DNA from: an uncultured Rickettsiales bacterium
Lineage (GTDB): Bacteria; Pseudomonadota; Alphaproteobacteria; Rickettsiales; UBA1997
Direction: 5' to 3'
Assembly (NCBI GenBank): GCA_944391005.1
Contig: CALXSB010000015.1
Coordinates: 1 to 44,437 of the forward strand
DNA length: 44,437 bases
Part shown: in pieces, positions 31,981 to 41,167 of the stretch
How the letters are laid out: each line of letters starts with the position of its first letter
Numbering within the stretch: position 1 is the first letter of the stretch
Translations under genes and position numbers: made by a program
The notes under the pieces: generated by a model
The model's database searches: none
What the model saw: the letters and a program-made list of their open reading frames with translations, nothing else
What the model was told of the DNA's origin: nothing

Positions 31981-33318
31981 TTATATCTTTCTATTTGGCA
32001 TGCTTCTATCACTCTTTAATTTTGCTATATCTCTGCCACAATATCTGCGTCCTTCAATGCAAGCCCCTCTATAGCAAGCAGGAGTTAGTTTTTCCGCTAA
32101 ATCTTTATAGTTGTTGTCAATTAAATAATCATGGAGCTGTTTGCTTAAATGATAAATTTCTTCCTGTGCAGACCAGCATAATCGTTTTTCCTGTTCGTGT
32201 ATTAAGCCGTTGATATCGCTTAGCTTAATGTAGGAGACCATTATTCCGTATGGTGCTATTGCTAATGCGAGATTTTTATCTGATGTTTTTGAGATTTCAA
32301 CATACTCTTTCATAAAATCTAAAGCTTCGTCCTGCAATCCAATTTCGTTTAAAATTGGGGGCAAATAGAAATTTCCAGTTAATTCTGGCGTTCCGTGTTT
32401 TATGGTTCTATGTCTTTGATCCTGCCCCATTGTAGCTAAGGATAATTCAACTTTAGTTTTTATGGTTGAAATGTTGTTATCCATATTCTCAGGAGTAAAA
32501 TATCTTAAGTCAACAGAGTCTTTTGCGGTTGTGCTAAGATTGATGTTGTTTAAATCTATGGCTATAACTTCACAGGTTGGAGATAGTTTTATTCCGATGT
32601 TCTCAAAATTCATTTTTGGTGTCCAATTGTCTTGCCTTATTGCTTTTTCATTAAACATATAGGCTAATTCCGGATATTCATTTAAAACTAAATTCTTCAT
32701 TTGATTTATGATGTATCTCATTTCTGGAGACCATGCAGCCCTATGCATTGCAGTTAATGTTGACAAATTTATTGTATAGTCCAATGCTGTTGGAAAAATT
32801 GTTGAGATGAACATTCTCATTTGTTCCTGGGCTATTTTTCCAGAATTTAATTCTATATACTCATCGTTTGCATTTGGTCTTTCTTCTTTTATAAATTTTG
32901 CTGCAGTTTCTGTAGCCTTTTTAATATTGTTTTTGTATATTTCCTTGCCTTTTTTGATAAAGTCCATTATTCTATTAATATCGCAGTCCTTCCAAAATGT
33001 CAAAATATATTCCTGTATTTTTTCGTAATCTGGTTTTGCATACATTTTTGAGAATCTTCCTGAACGTTGATCTGTGTTGTAAAATGGACTGGCTAAATGC
33101 AGGCCGAACATTACGGAAGATATGGATAATCCGCTTATGTTAAATGTAAAATAGGTATGCTGCAAAGTTGTATGGTGCCCTGTTCTGAATAGATTATTTT
33201 CAATATCCATAGTTGTTCCCATTTCTGGAACTGTTGAAGTGTAGCAGGTCCTTGCGGCGTGGCTTATAAGATTTATAGGGCTTTCATTAGTTTTTGCTAT
33301 TAAAGATATTTTTATCAT
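31981..33318 (-). CDS. thyX: Double-length ThyX-type flavin-dependent thymidylate synthase
   Basis: 445 residues, twice the length of ordinary ThyX. The N-terminal half has the fold marks HAARTCYTS, LQHTYFTFNISG and ASPFYNTDQRSGRFSKMY, but the RHR of the signature RHRX7S is replaced (FGLHLAS). The C-terminal half carries RHR at 302-304 (QDQRHRTIKHGTPELTGNFYLPP) and the AQWEI-like segment KRLCWSAQEEIYHL. It ends in a cysteine cluster, Cys415-X4-Cys420-X6-Cys427 with EGRRYCGRDI. I read it as a tandem ThyX fold in which active-site roles are split between copies. It would make dTMP from dUMP with FAD, NADPH and methylene-tetrahydrofolate. Divergent from lpxC. Confidence 0.82.
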   Translation of the reverse strand: MIKISLIAKTNESPINLISHAARTCYTSTVPEMGTTMDIENNLFRTGHHTTLQHTYFTFNISGLSISSVMFGLHLASPFYNTDQRSGRFSKMYAKPDYEKIQEYILTFWKDCDINRIMDFIKKGKEIYKNNIKKATETAAKFIKEERPNANDEYIELNSGKIAQEQMRMFISTIFPTALDYTINLSTLTAMHRAAWSPEMRYIINQMKNLVLNEYPELAYMFNEKAIRQDNWTPKMNFENIGIKLSPTCEVIAIDLNNINLSTTAKDSVDLRYFTPENMDNNISTIKTKVELSLATMGQDQRHRTIKHGTPELTGNFYLPPILNEIGLQDEALDFMKEYVEISKTSDKNLALAIAPYGIMVSYIKLSDINGLIHEQEKRLCWSAQEEIYHLSKQLHDYLIDNNYKDLAEKLTPACYRGACIEGRRYCGRDIAKLKSDRSMPNRKI

Positions 33319-33443
33319 TTTTTCCTCTCAAAATTTTCTTATTAAATTAAATTCAATTTTTAAAAAATTGCAAGCTATTATTGGGTGTTTCTAAAAAATT
33401 CTTTACAATTAGTAATTTAAAAATTACACTTGCGGTAGATTAA

Positions 33444-33449
33444 TATAAT
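33444..33449 (+). promoter_or_regulatory. TATAAT very close to the lpxC start
   Basis: A perfect -10 hexamer ends ten bases before the lpxC ATG, which would give a leader of only about 0-5 bases. The -35 region has no clear match. Confidence 0.4.
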
Positions 33450-33458
33450 AAAATAGGT

Positions 33459-34367
33459 ATGAAGCAGAATACTATAAGGGATATAGCAGCATTTAGCGGA
33501 GTTGGACTGCATAGCGGGGTAATGGTTCATATGGCGATTAAACCTGCGTCTGTAAATACTGGTATAGTTTTTAGACGACTTGACTTGGACACAAAAAATA
33601 ATGAAATAAAAGTTGATTATAATTCTGTAATTAATACAAACTTGGGCACAACAATTGGCACAGCAAACAATTGTCAAAGACTTGTTTCAAACTTTTTAAT
33701 AAAGTTCGGCGTTGTAAAAGAGTATGGAATAGTTGTTAGAACAATAGAGCATCTTATGGCAAGCCTTTGGGCATGCAATATTGACAATGCAATAATTGAA
33801 CTTGACAATAAGGAAATACCAATAATGGACGGCAGTTCTGACGTATTTATAAGAAAAATAAAAGAAATTGGAATACGAGAACAGGAAGAAAATAGAAGAT
33901 TTTTAGTTGTAAAAAAAGAGGTTAGTTTTAAAGATAAAGACAGATACATTAAACTTATGCCCTATGATGGTTATAAAATAGATTTAGAGATTGATTTTAA
34001 ATATGGCGGTATAGGAAGACAACTCTATTCTTTTAATGGAAACCAGGAAGATTTTATAAACGAAATATCAATGGCAAGAACATTTTGCAATATAAAAGAT
34101 GTTGAATTTATGAAAAAGCACAATCTAGCAAAGGGTGGCAGTGAAGACAACGCAATGATTTTTGATGAAAATAAAATTATAAACAAAAATGGTTTTAGAG
34201 TTAATCTAGAACCTGTTAAGCATAAATTAATTGATTGCGTTGGCGACATGTTTACAAGCGGCTATTATATGAAATGTCATATTCAAGCCTCAAAAACAGG
34301 CCATACAATAGACAATAAAATATTGCATAGACTGTTTAGCGACAAAAGTAATTATGAAATTATATAA
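33459..34367 (+). CDS. lpxC: UDP-3-O-acyl-N-acetylglucosamine deacetylase
   Basis: 302 residues. The committed, zinc-dependent step of lipid A synthesis. The N-terminal FSGVGLHSG is followed by TIEHLMASLWACNIDN (the first zinc His and catalytic Glu), IPIMDGSS, ISMARTFC and VKHKLIDCVGDMF (second zinc His and the Asp ligand), and GHTIDNKILHRLF with the conserved His near the C-terminus. It is monocistronic and away from the ftsZ region where it often lies. No Shine-Dalgarno is seen. Confidence 0.96.
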   Translation: MKQNTIRDIAAFSGVGLHSGVMVHMAIKPASVNTGIVFRRLDLDTKNNEIKVDYNSVINTNLGTTIGTANNCQRLVSNFLIKFGVVKEYGIVVRTIEHLMASLWACNIDNAIIELDNKEIPIMDGSSDVFIRKIKEIGIREQEENRRFLVVKKEVSFKDKDRYIKLMPYDGYKIDLEIDFKYGGIGRQLYSFNGNQEDFINEISMARTFCNIKDVEFMKKHNLAKGGSEDNAMIFDENKIINKNGFRVNLEPVKHKLIDCVGDMFTSGYYMKCHIQASKTGHTIDNKILHRLFSDKSNYEII

Positions 34368-34455
34368 TTTCATAATAATAAATATTTTATATAATCTGCA
34401 ATCAATATAAATAATTTAATTATTAAATAAAAAATATAAAATTTTAAATTTATAT

Positions 34456-34484
34456 TTGACATATCTTCAATTTTATGATATAAT
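34456..34484 (+). promoter_or_regulatory. Perfect consensus sigma70 promoter for the 1148-residue repeat protein
   Basis: TTGACA (34456-34461), 17 bases, TATAAT (34479-34484), about 31 bases before the ATG at 34516. Confidence 0.82.
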
Positions 34485-34515
34485 ATTAACATGCTAATAA
34501 CTAAATGTAAAAAAT

Positions 34516-37500
34516 ATGGAAAATATCTTAAATAATGAAGTTATAGACGCAAAACAATTTATTGAAGATATAAATAATTTATCAGATTTTGATAAAAAAT
34601 TTTTTATAGCTGGAAAGTTATTTACTAAAGAAAATTCATATAAAAATAATAAAGCAATTTTAGATATAATTAATGGAATTGACAATGTAATTGTTAAACA
34701 TTATTTATATAATAATTTTAATACTGATTTTTTAGATCAAGATAAAGATGCAATAATTGAATCAAATGCAATAAAAAATACTATAATACAAAATATATAC
34801 AAACTAAATGATGATTATTTAAAAAAATATTGTATATCTGGTTTATTTGATTCTCAGAACAATATAAGAAAATTAACTTATGAGGATAAAAAACAGCTTG
34901 GAGAATTAGCAATAAATACTATTAATGATATACAAATGTTATCTGATTTAATAAAAGATAATAGTGAAATAATTGAATATGTTTCTGAACCATTATATAA
35001 ATTACAAGATAATGATAAAAAATTAAATCTAATTAAAATATTATTGGAACTTAATTTGACTAAAAGCAATAAACAGGCAATTAAAAGAGCGATAAACACA
35101 ATAGATGATGAAAATATAAAGTTTAATTTAATATCTGAAGCATGTAAAAAAGATATTTATTGCCTTAAAAAAGGAGAAGAAAAAGAAACAATTAATTTTA
35201 TATTAAAACAAGCAGATAGATTAACAGAAGAAGATAAAGCTTATTTTATTAGTAGATATTTTAAATTGCATGAAAAAGAAGCTATCGATAAAGTTGCTTC
35301 CATGTTGCATGAGGAATTTAATAAAAAAAATAATATTAATAGCAAATCAAATGAAGAAGAGGATAAAATGGATAAAGATGATTCCATTAAAAATGAAGAT
35401 ATAATAGATATAATAAATACAATAAATAGTGAAAGTATAAAATTTAAACTAATATTTGATGCCTACAAACAACATATTTATTGTTTAAAAACAGAGAACG
35501 AAACAGTTAATTATATATTGAACAAATCTTATGAAGGATTGACAGTAGAAGATGGTATTTTCTTTATAAATCAAGCAATGCACTGTAATAATTTAACTGA
35601 ATATAGCAAAAATAAAATTAAAGAATTTATAAATGGAATAATATATAAAAACAAACAATATGAGTTTGAATTAATATTTAATGCCTATAAGAATGGTATT
35701 TATTGTTGCGAAACTGATGAAGAAACGATTAATTATATTCTAAATAATTTTAAAGAAAGATTAACACAAGAAGATAAAGATTATTTTAATCTAAAATTAT
35801 CTTTATATAATGTGCATTATCTTGATTCTAAAGAAAAAATTGAAGATATTAAAAATAAAATAGAAAACATACAAAATGGACAAAATAGACTCAATTTACT
35901 ATTAAGACTTATTCATGTTGATAATGATATTGGTTATATAGTAAGACAATTAGAAGAAGACTGGCCACTATCAAAAAAAGATAAAGCTTATTTGGTTAAA
36001 GAATTATTGGAATCATATAGTTTGCGAATACATGAAATGAAAACAGAAACAAAAGAAAAATTTATAAAAGTAGCAAATGAAGTGGATAATCTAGAATTAA
36101 AAGTTGATTTAATATCAGCACTTTATAGTAAAGGTATTTATTGTTATAATAGTAAACAAGAAACTGAAAAACAAATCTTATCTGGTATTATTGGAATATC
36201 TAGAGAAGATTTAAAATGTTCTTTAATCAATAAATTGTTATCTAATATTAATAACATAGAAGGTGGTCGTTCTATTCTTAAAGAAGATTGCAATAGAAAT
36301 CTTATAATTAATGAAATAAACGAAATAAATAATAAACAAAACAAATTATTTTTAATATTAACGGCTTATGAAAATGGAATTTATTGTATAGGTGATGAGA
36401 AAGAAACAATTAAATATATAATAGATAATTATAATAATTTTTATCCATTATCAGAAGAATATTATAGTATTGTTGATAAAGCCAAAATTCAACTAAAAGG
36501 ATATCCTGGATATGAAGACCTCATGTTAACTGCTGAAGAACGAATAAATAGTATAATAGATAATACAAAAGATGAAAAAAGAAAATTTGAACTTATATTA
36601 GAAGCGTATAGATATAATATTAATATTCATTATTTTCGCGATGAAAAAGAAAAAATGGACTATTTATCAAATAAAATAGAAGAGTTAGGCGATGAGGATA
36701 AAGCTAGTAAAATTATTCATTGTTTAATGTTTTGTTGTGATAAAGAAAAAGCTTTAAAAGTTATAAATCCTGCAATGGAAAAAATAAAAAATAATAAACT
36801 AATTTTTGAATTAATTTTCAAACTTTATTTAAATGGCATTTATTATATAAAAAATAAAGCTGAAAATGATGATGGTAGAGATAATTCTGAAATTACAACA
36901 AGAAATTATATTTTAGATAATATTATAAATAATGATTTTATGGATGATAATGAAAAATATTATTATACGCTTACTATGTTCAATAATTTAGTTTTTAAAA
37001 ATGAAAATACACTAAACAGAATTTTTAGAGATATAAAAGATATTTGTCAACAGGGTATTACAGATGGTATAGCTCGTGGTAAAGATATCGGTCCACAAGA
37101 AGAGTATTTTCTTGTAGAAGAAAGTTCTGTGAAAAAATTTAGAGAAATAATATCTAGATTCAAAAATAATGAGTTAAAATACAATTTAATTAAAAAATTA
37201 AATACAAGTAATATATATGGAAACGATTTTTTTGAAAAACTTCTTGAACCGCTTACGGATAACAATATACCAGAAAAAAATAAACATGGTTATATAATGG
37301 ATATATTTGAAAAATATAATGATGATATTGAAAAAAATGAAAGAGAACAAATCATTAAAATAATATTTGACTTTAAAGATGAAAATCTTAAAACAAGCTT
37401 GCTCAAGAAAGCATCTGAACTTGGATATGATGAAGAAATATCACTTTATAAAGCAAATAGAATATCAGAAGAAATGCTTTATGACCTTTGCGAGAATGAC

Positions 37501-37962
37501 GATATAAAATATAACACATTTGAGGAATTAAAAAAAGATTTGTTTATTAGTGCTATAAACTTTAATAAAAATAATACAAGTGAAGATATATATGTTCAGC
37601 ATGAAAATATAAATAATTGTCCTACAAGTAATATATTAAAGAAAATTACTCAGAATTATATATATAATAATGAACTAAAGGATCTTCAAAAACTTTCAAA
37701 GGAATTTGATATTTTGAATGCTCAGGGAAAACAATTAGAAGAAATAAAAACAAAAATAGTTAATAAAATTCAAAATATGAAATTAGAAAGTAAAAATATA
37801 TTATCAAAATATCTAAATAAAAAATATAACCTATTTGCTAACAGCAGATCAAATATTAGTCCAACAAAGCTTAATATGGCTGAAAAAACAATGGTGGAAT
37901 TAATAAATGAAAGAAGCAATACAGATATTGGAACAAGAATGATTGATGCTATTAGTAAATAA
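34516..37962 (+). CDS. Giant repeat protein, 1148 residues, unknown family
   Basis: I do not recognise it. It is built from a helical repeat of about 73-82 residues whose clearest part is F-x-L-I-x-x-A-Y-K-x-G-I-Y-C followed by an acidic turn and ETINYIL. Copies: NLISEACKKDIYC (204-216), KLIFDAYKQHIYC (311-323), ELIFNAYKNGIYC (385-397), a degenerate one near 460-473, DLISALYSKGIYC (531-543), FLILTAYENGIYC (612-624), ELILEAYRYNI (692-702), and ELIFKLYLNGIYY (765-777). A Lys/Asp/Glu insert lies at 270-292 between copies one and two. After about residue 800 the repeat fades into similar helices. No signal peptide, no membrane segment. The single Cys per repeat is notable. It has its own perfect promoter and a terminator-like hairpin, so it is a free-standing gene. 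A large scaffold or effector is possible; that is inference. Confidence 0.8.
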   Translation: MENILNNEVIDAKQFIEDINNLSDFDKKFFIAGKLFTKENSYKNNKAILDIINGIDNVIVKHYLYNNFNTDFLDQDKDAIIESNAIKNTIIQNIYKLNDDYLKKYCISGLFDSQNNIRKLTYEDKKQLGELAINTINDIQMLSDLIKDNSEIIEYVSEPLYKLQDNDKKLNLIKILLELNLTKSNKQAIKRAINTIDDENIKFNLISEACKKDIYCLKKGEEKETINFILKQADRLTEEDKAYFISRYFKLHEKEAIDKVASMLHEEFNKKNNINSKSNEEEDKMDKDDSIKNEDIIDIINTINSESIKFKLIFDAYKQHIYCLKTENETVNYILNKSYEGLTVEDGIFFINQAMHCNNLTEYSKNKIKEFINGIIYKNKQYEFELIFNAYKNGIYCCETDEETINYILNNFKERLTQEDKDYFNLKLSLYNVHYLDSKEKIEDIKNKIENIQNGQNRLNLLLRLIHVDNDIGYIVRQLEEDWPLSKKDKAYLVKELLESYSLRIHEMKTETKEKFIKVANEVDNLELKVDLISALYSKGIYCYNSKQETEKQILSGIIGISREDLKCSLINKLLSNINNIEGGRSILKEDCNRNLIINEINEINNKQNKLFLILTAYENGIYCIGDEKETIKYIIDNYNNFYPLSEEYYSIVDKAKIQLKGYPGYEDLMLTAEERINSIIDNTKDEKRKFELILEAYRYNINIHYFRDEKEKMDYLSNKIEELGDEDKASKIIHCLMFCCDKEKALKVINPAMEKIKNNKLIFELIFKLYLNGIYYIKNKAENDDGRDNSEITTRNYILDNIINNDFMDDNEKYYYTLTMFNNLVFKNENTLNRIFRDIKDICQQGITDGIARGKDIGPQEEYFLVEESSVKKFREIISRFKNNELKYNLIKKLNTSNIYGNDFFEKLLEPLTDNNIPEKNKHGYIMDIFEKYNDDIEKNEREQIIKIIFDFKDENLKTSLLKKASELGYDEEISLYKANRISEEMLYDLCENDDIKYNTFEELKKDLFISAINFNKNNTSEDIYVQHENINNCPTSNILKKITQNYIYNNELKDLQKLSKEFDILNAQGKQLEEIKTKIVNKIQNMKLESKNILSKYLNKKYNLFANSRSNISPTKLNMAEKTMVELINERSNTDIGTRMIDAISK

Positions 37963-37985
37963 AAATAATAACCATCTATTTTAAC

Positions 37986-38014
37986 AAAACAGTCTATTAA
38001 AAATAGACTGTTTT
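37986..38014 (+). terminator. Terminator-like hairpin after the giant repeat gene
   Basis: Perfect 12-bp stem AAAACAGTCTAT/ATAGACTGTTTT with a five-base loop, 24 bases after the stop codon; the second arm ends in TTTT. Confidence 0.72.
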
Positions 38015-38041
38015 AATCTGCAAAAATAATTTTAAAAACTA

Positions 38042-38069
38042 TTGACAAAAATATTTTATATACTATAAG
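38042..38069 (+). promoter_or_regulatory. Promoter of the EamA transporter gene
   Basis: TTGACA (38042-38047), 16 bases, TATAAG (38064-38069), some 32 bases before the ATG. Confidence 0.6.
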
Positions 38070-38101
38070 TTGTATTAATTTCAAAAAGATCTTTTTTTAA
38101 T

Positions 38102-39019
38102 ATGCAACATTTTGGTATAATTAAAGGTTATTTTCTCGCAATAATAGCAGTTTTCTTTTGGAGTTTTAATGTTATAGTTTCAAAATACTTAGTAAATAGC
38201 ATGACGCCGTGGCAAATAGCCTTTATTAGGTGGTTTTTTGCTATGATTATTTTATTGCCGTTTACTTTAAAAGATATTATAAAATATAGAAAAGTGATTT
38301 ATAAAAATTCACTTTTAATATTGTTTATATCTGTTTCTGGTATAGTTTTATCAAATACTTTTATTTATATTGCGGGACATACAATATCTGCTATAGACAT
38401 GTCATTAATAAACATTACGGGACCTATATTCTTAGTTGTTTTGTCTGCAATATTTCTAAAACAGAAGATGAAAATTCAGCAGATTTATGGACTAATAATA
38501 ACCATAGTTGGTATAATAATTATTATAACAAGAGGCGACATAATAAATCTTAAAAATTTTAGTTTAAAGATTGGAGATTTTTGGACGCTTATGGCTGCAC
38601 TTACATTTGGTATTTATGGAACTCTTATGCTAAAGAAGCCCAAGGAATTACCAGAGATTGTTTTGTTATCTATAACTATAATAATAGCTGTAATAATGAT
38701 TTTGCCAATTTTTATATCCTCATTAGATTATAATCCTCTGAGTAATATGTCAAAAATTGATTGGGCTATAATGGTGTATATGGGAATTGTAAATTCAATA
38801 ATTACATACCTCTGTTGGAATACTGCATTAAATAAATTTGGAAGTGTAAAAATAAGCGTTATGTATTATTTGATGCCATTATTTAGCACTATTGAATCTC
38901 ATTTTATATTGGGTGAGAATCTTTCATTGGTTCAAATATATGGCGGATTTTTTGTCTTGTTGGGTATATTAATAATAGAATTTTATGGAAGTTATAAAAT
39001 TAAAATAGTTAGAGCTTAA
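38102..39019 (+). CDS. EamA/DMT superfamily transporter
   Basis: 305 residues with about ten hydrophobic helices in two EamA halves (about 10-145 and 155-295). Typical segments: AVFFWSFNVIVSKYLVNSMTPWQIAFIRWFFA, NTFIYIAGHTISAIDMSLINITGPIFLVVLSAIFLKQK, and in the second half YLCWNTALNKFGSVKISVMYYLMPLFSTIESHFILGENLSLVQIYGGFFVLLGI. Members export or import amino acids, nucleotides or sugars; the substrate cannot be inferred. Monocistronic. Confidence 0.9.
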   Translation: MQHFGIIKGYFLAIIAVFFWSFNVIVSKYLVNSMTPWQIAFIRWFFAMIILLPFTLKDIIKYRKVIYKNSLLILFISVSGIVLSNTFIYIAGHTISAIDMSLINITGPIFLVVLSAIFLKQKMKIQQIYGLIITIVGIIIIITRGDIINLKNFSLKIGDFWTLMAALTFGIYGTLMLKKPKELPEIVLLSITIIIAVIMILPIFISSLDYNPLSNMSKIDWAIMVYMGIVNSIITYLCWNTALNKFGSVKISVMYYLMPLFSTIESHFILGENLSLVQIYGGFFVLLGILIIEFYGSYKIKIVRA

Positions 39020-39127
39020 TATTGCTGTAATGCGATATTGGATTTACGAAATAAAATAAAAACAATATATTGATTTTAATTTTTTAATTTATATTATTGA
39101 TGCTAGTTGGTTTTTAAAATAAACAAA

Positions 39128-39424
39128 ATGAAAAAACATATAGATGAAACTAGATTAAAAAAGCTTTGCAAGCTTGCAAGAATAGAAATTAAAACTGAAG
39201 AAGTTGAAAATTATCTAAATTTATTAAATAGTGATTTAGAAAAGCTTGAGGCCCTTGATGATATAAATACTGATGGTTTAGAACCGTTATCAAACCCATA
39301 TGACATGGTATTAAGACAATATCCAGATGTTGTCAGTGATGGAAACAAGGTGGATGATTTAATGAAATGTGCACCAAAAGAATTGTATAATTATTTTGTA
39401 GTGCCAAAAGTTATGGATAAATAG
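39128..39424 (+). CDS. gatC: Asp-tRNA(Asn)/Glu-tRNA(Gln) amidotransferase subunit C
   Basis: 98 residues from the ATG at 39128 (a TTG at 39107 is in frame but adds residues not usual in the family). Typical GatC: the N-terminal helix DETRLKKLCKLARIEI, LNLLNSDLEKLEALDDINTDGLEPLSNP, and an extended C-terminal strap ending in FVVPKV. GatC holds GatA and GatB together. It is 12 bases before gatA. Its presence implies that Gln-tRNA and/or Asn-tRNA are made by transamidation. Confidence 0.94.
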   Translation: MKKHIDETRLKKLCKLARIEIKTEEVENYLNLLNSDLEKLEALDDINTDGLEPLSNPYDMVLRQYPDVVSDGNKVDDLMKCAPKELYNYFVVPKVMDK

Positions 39425-39436
39425 AGAGAGGTTGGA

Positions 39437-40903
39437 ATGGATTTAACAAAATTAACTTTATTGGAAGCTAAAAAGGGTTTAGAAGATAAAAAATTTAGCA
39501 GTTTAGAATTGACAGAAGAATTTATAAAGAATATAGAGAAGAATAAACGTTTAAACGCTTTTATAACGGAAACTTTTGATTTAGCTAGAGAAAGAGCAAA
39601 TGTTTCTGATGAAAAAATTGCAAAAGGCGTTGGTGGAAAGCTTGAGGGTTTGCCTATGGCCGTCAAGGATTTATTCTGCACAGATGGCATTAAAACAACA
39701 TCAGCCTCAAGAATGTTAGAAAATTTTGTTCCGCCATATGAATCTACTGTTACATCAATTCTTGATAAAGAAGGTTATGTAATGGTTGGTAAAACTAACA
39801 TGGACGAATTTGCATGTGGATCCACCACAAAAACAAGCTATTTTGGCTCAACTATTAATCCATATAAGGCTAATAATGATGATAGAGATTTAGTTCCTGG
39901 CGGTTCTTCTGGCGGTTCTGCGGCAGCTGTAGCTGCAAATATGGCTTTAGCTGCGACCGGTAGTGATACGGGTGGTTCAATTAGACAACCGGCAAGTTTG
40001 TGTGGATTGGTTGGAGTTAAACCAACCTATGGCAGAATATCAAGATATGGTATGATATCCTACGCTAGTTCATTGGATCAGGCAGGATTTTTTACAAAAG
40101 ATGTCAGAGACTCTGCTTATCTTACAGGGATGGTTAGTGGAAAGGATGACAAAGATTCTACAACTGTTGACAGGGAAGTTCCGAATTATTTGCAAAATTT
40201 AAATTCAAATATAAAGGGCAGAAAAGTTGGCATAGTTAAAGAACTTTTAAACCTTGGTGATAAATTAGAAAAAGACAATCAAATAGCTTTTAATAATGCG
40301 ATTGAAATTCTTAAAAAAGGTGGAGCTGAAATTGTTGAAATATCAATACCTACTATTGAGGCCACAGCACTTTTATATATGGTTTTGTCCTATACTGAGC
40401 TTGGTTCTAATTTAGCAAGATTTGATGGTGTAAGATTTGGCAGAAGAACTGAACAAGAAGTTAGATCTTTAGATGATTTATATTATAAGTCAAGAAGCGA
40501 AGGTTTTAATGAAAATGTAAAGAAAAGAATACTGCTTGGCTATTATTTATCTTCCTCTGATAACTATGAGAAATACTTTATAAAATCTCAAAAAATTAGA
40601 AGAAAATTAGTAAACGAATTTATTGAAGCATTTAAAAATGTTGATATAATTTTAACGCCTTCAACGCTTGGCACTGCTTTTCCAATAGAGCAAACTGCAG
40701 AAGAAATTGCAAAGGATAAGGATAGCAATGCTTTAAACGACTTTTTTGTATGCCCTGCAAATATGGCGGGATTGCCAGCCATAAGTGTTCCATTTACTCT
40801 TTCAAAAACTGGATTGCCAATTGGCATGCATCTGATAGGAAATTATTTTGATGAACAAAGCATGTTTGATTTTGCTTTGTTTATTGAAGAAAATAAAATG
40901 TAG
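39437..40903 (+). CDS. gatA: Asp-tRNA(Asn)/Glu-tRNA(Gln) amidotransferase subunit A
   Basis: 488 residues, an amidase-signature enzyme that frees ammonia from glutamine for GatB. The Ser-cisSer-Lys triad is visible: Lys77 in GLPMAVKDLF, the cis-Ser in PGGSSGGSAAA (about 157) and the nucleophile Ser181 in DTGGSIRQPAS. Also GVKPTYGRISRYGMISYASSLDQ. GAGAGAGG lies before the ATG. gatB does not follow; the next gene is a glycosyltransferase after 264 bases, so gatB must lie elsewhere. Confidence 0.96.
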   Translation: MDLTKLTLLEAKKGLEDKKFSSLELTEEFIKNIEKNKRLNAFITETFDLARERANVSDEKIAKGVGGKLEGLPMAVKDLFCTDGIKTTSASRMLENFVPPYESTVTSILDKEGYVMVGKTNMDEFACGSTTKTSYFGSTINPYKANNDDRDLVPGGSSGGSAAAVAANMALAATGSDTGGSIRQPASLCGLVGVKPTYGRISRYGMISYASSLDQAGFFTKDVRDSAYLTGMVSGKDDKDSTTVDREVPNYLQNLNSNIKGRKVGIVKELLNLGDKLEKDNQIAFNNAIEILKKGGAEIVEISIPTIEATALLYMVLSYTELGSNLARFDGVRFGRRTEQEVRSLDDLYYKSRSEGFNENVKKRILLGYYLSSSDNYEKYFIKSQKIRRKLVNEFIEAFKNVDIILTPSTLGTAFPIEQTAEEIAKDKDSNALNDFFVCPANMAGLPAISVPFTLSKTGLPIGMHLIGNYFDEQSMFDFALFIEENKM

Positions 40904-40921
40904 TTAAATAGCATTATGGAG

Positions 40922-40945
40922 CTTTATAAAATAAAATTTATAAAG
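40922..40945 (+). terminator. Terminator-like hairpin after gatA
   Basis: Perfect 9-bp stem CTTTATAAA/TTTATAAAG with a six-base loop, followed by TTTCC. A second small hairpin TTCTATA/TATAGAA (41018-41036) followed by TATTTTATT lies in the same 264-base spacer, which holds no gene that I can see. Confidence 0.5.
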
Positions 40946-41110
40946 TTTCCTGCTGCTATATTTGGAATTATTTTATTTACCTAATAAATAATTTATTATA
41001 TCTCAAGAATTTATTGATTCTATAGTTTTTATAGAATATTTTATTAGTTTTATCATTCTTATTTAATGTAATAATGCTATATTCATTATGGTAAATTTTA
41101 AAAATTAAAA

Positions 41111-41139
41111 TTGACTTTAAAGTATTTCGTTTTTAAAAT
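41111..41139 (+). promoter_or_regulatory. Candidate promoter of the glycosyltransferase-murB operon
   Basis: TTGACT (41111-41116), 17 bases, TAAAAT (41134-41139), about 28 bases before the ATG at 41168. Confidence 0.45.
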
Positions 41140-41167
41140 TTTCAATAGCTTATAGGTGTTTAGTTAT

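Noticed and set aside
34516-37962. Repeated GIYC/GIYY in the giant protein as GIY-YIG nuclease domains
   Set aside because: The YIG strand, the conserved Arg and the Glu of GIY-YIG nucleases are absent after each GIY, and the motif recurs at the end of a helix in a regular repeat.
40904-41167. A small gene in the gap after gatA
   Set aside because: All short frames lack ribosome sites and coding-like composition; the space is explained by two hairpins and a promoter.
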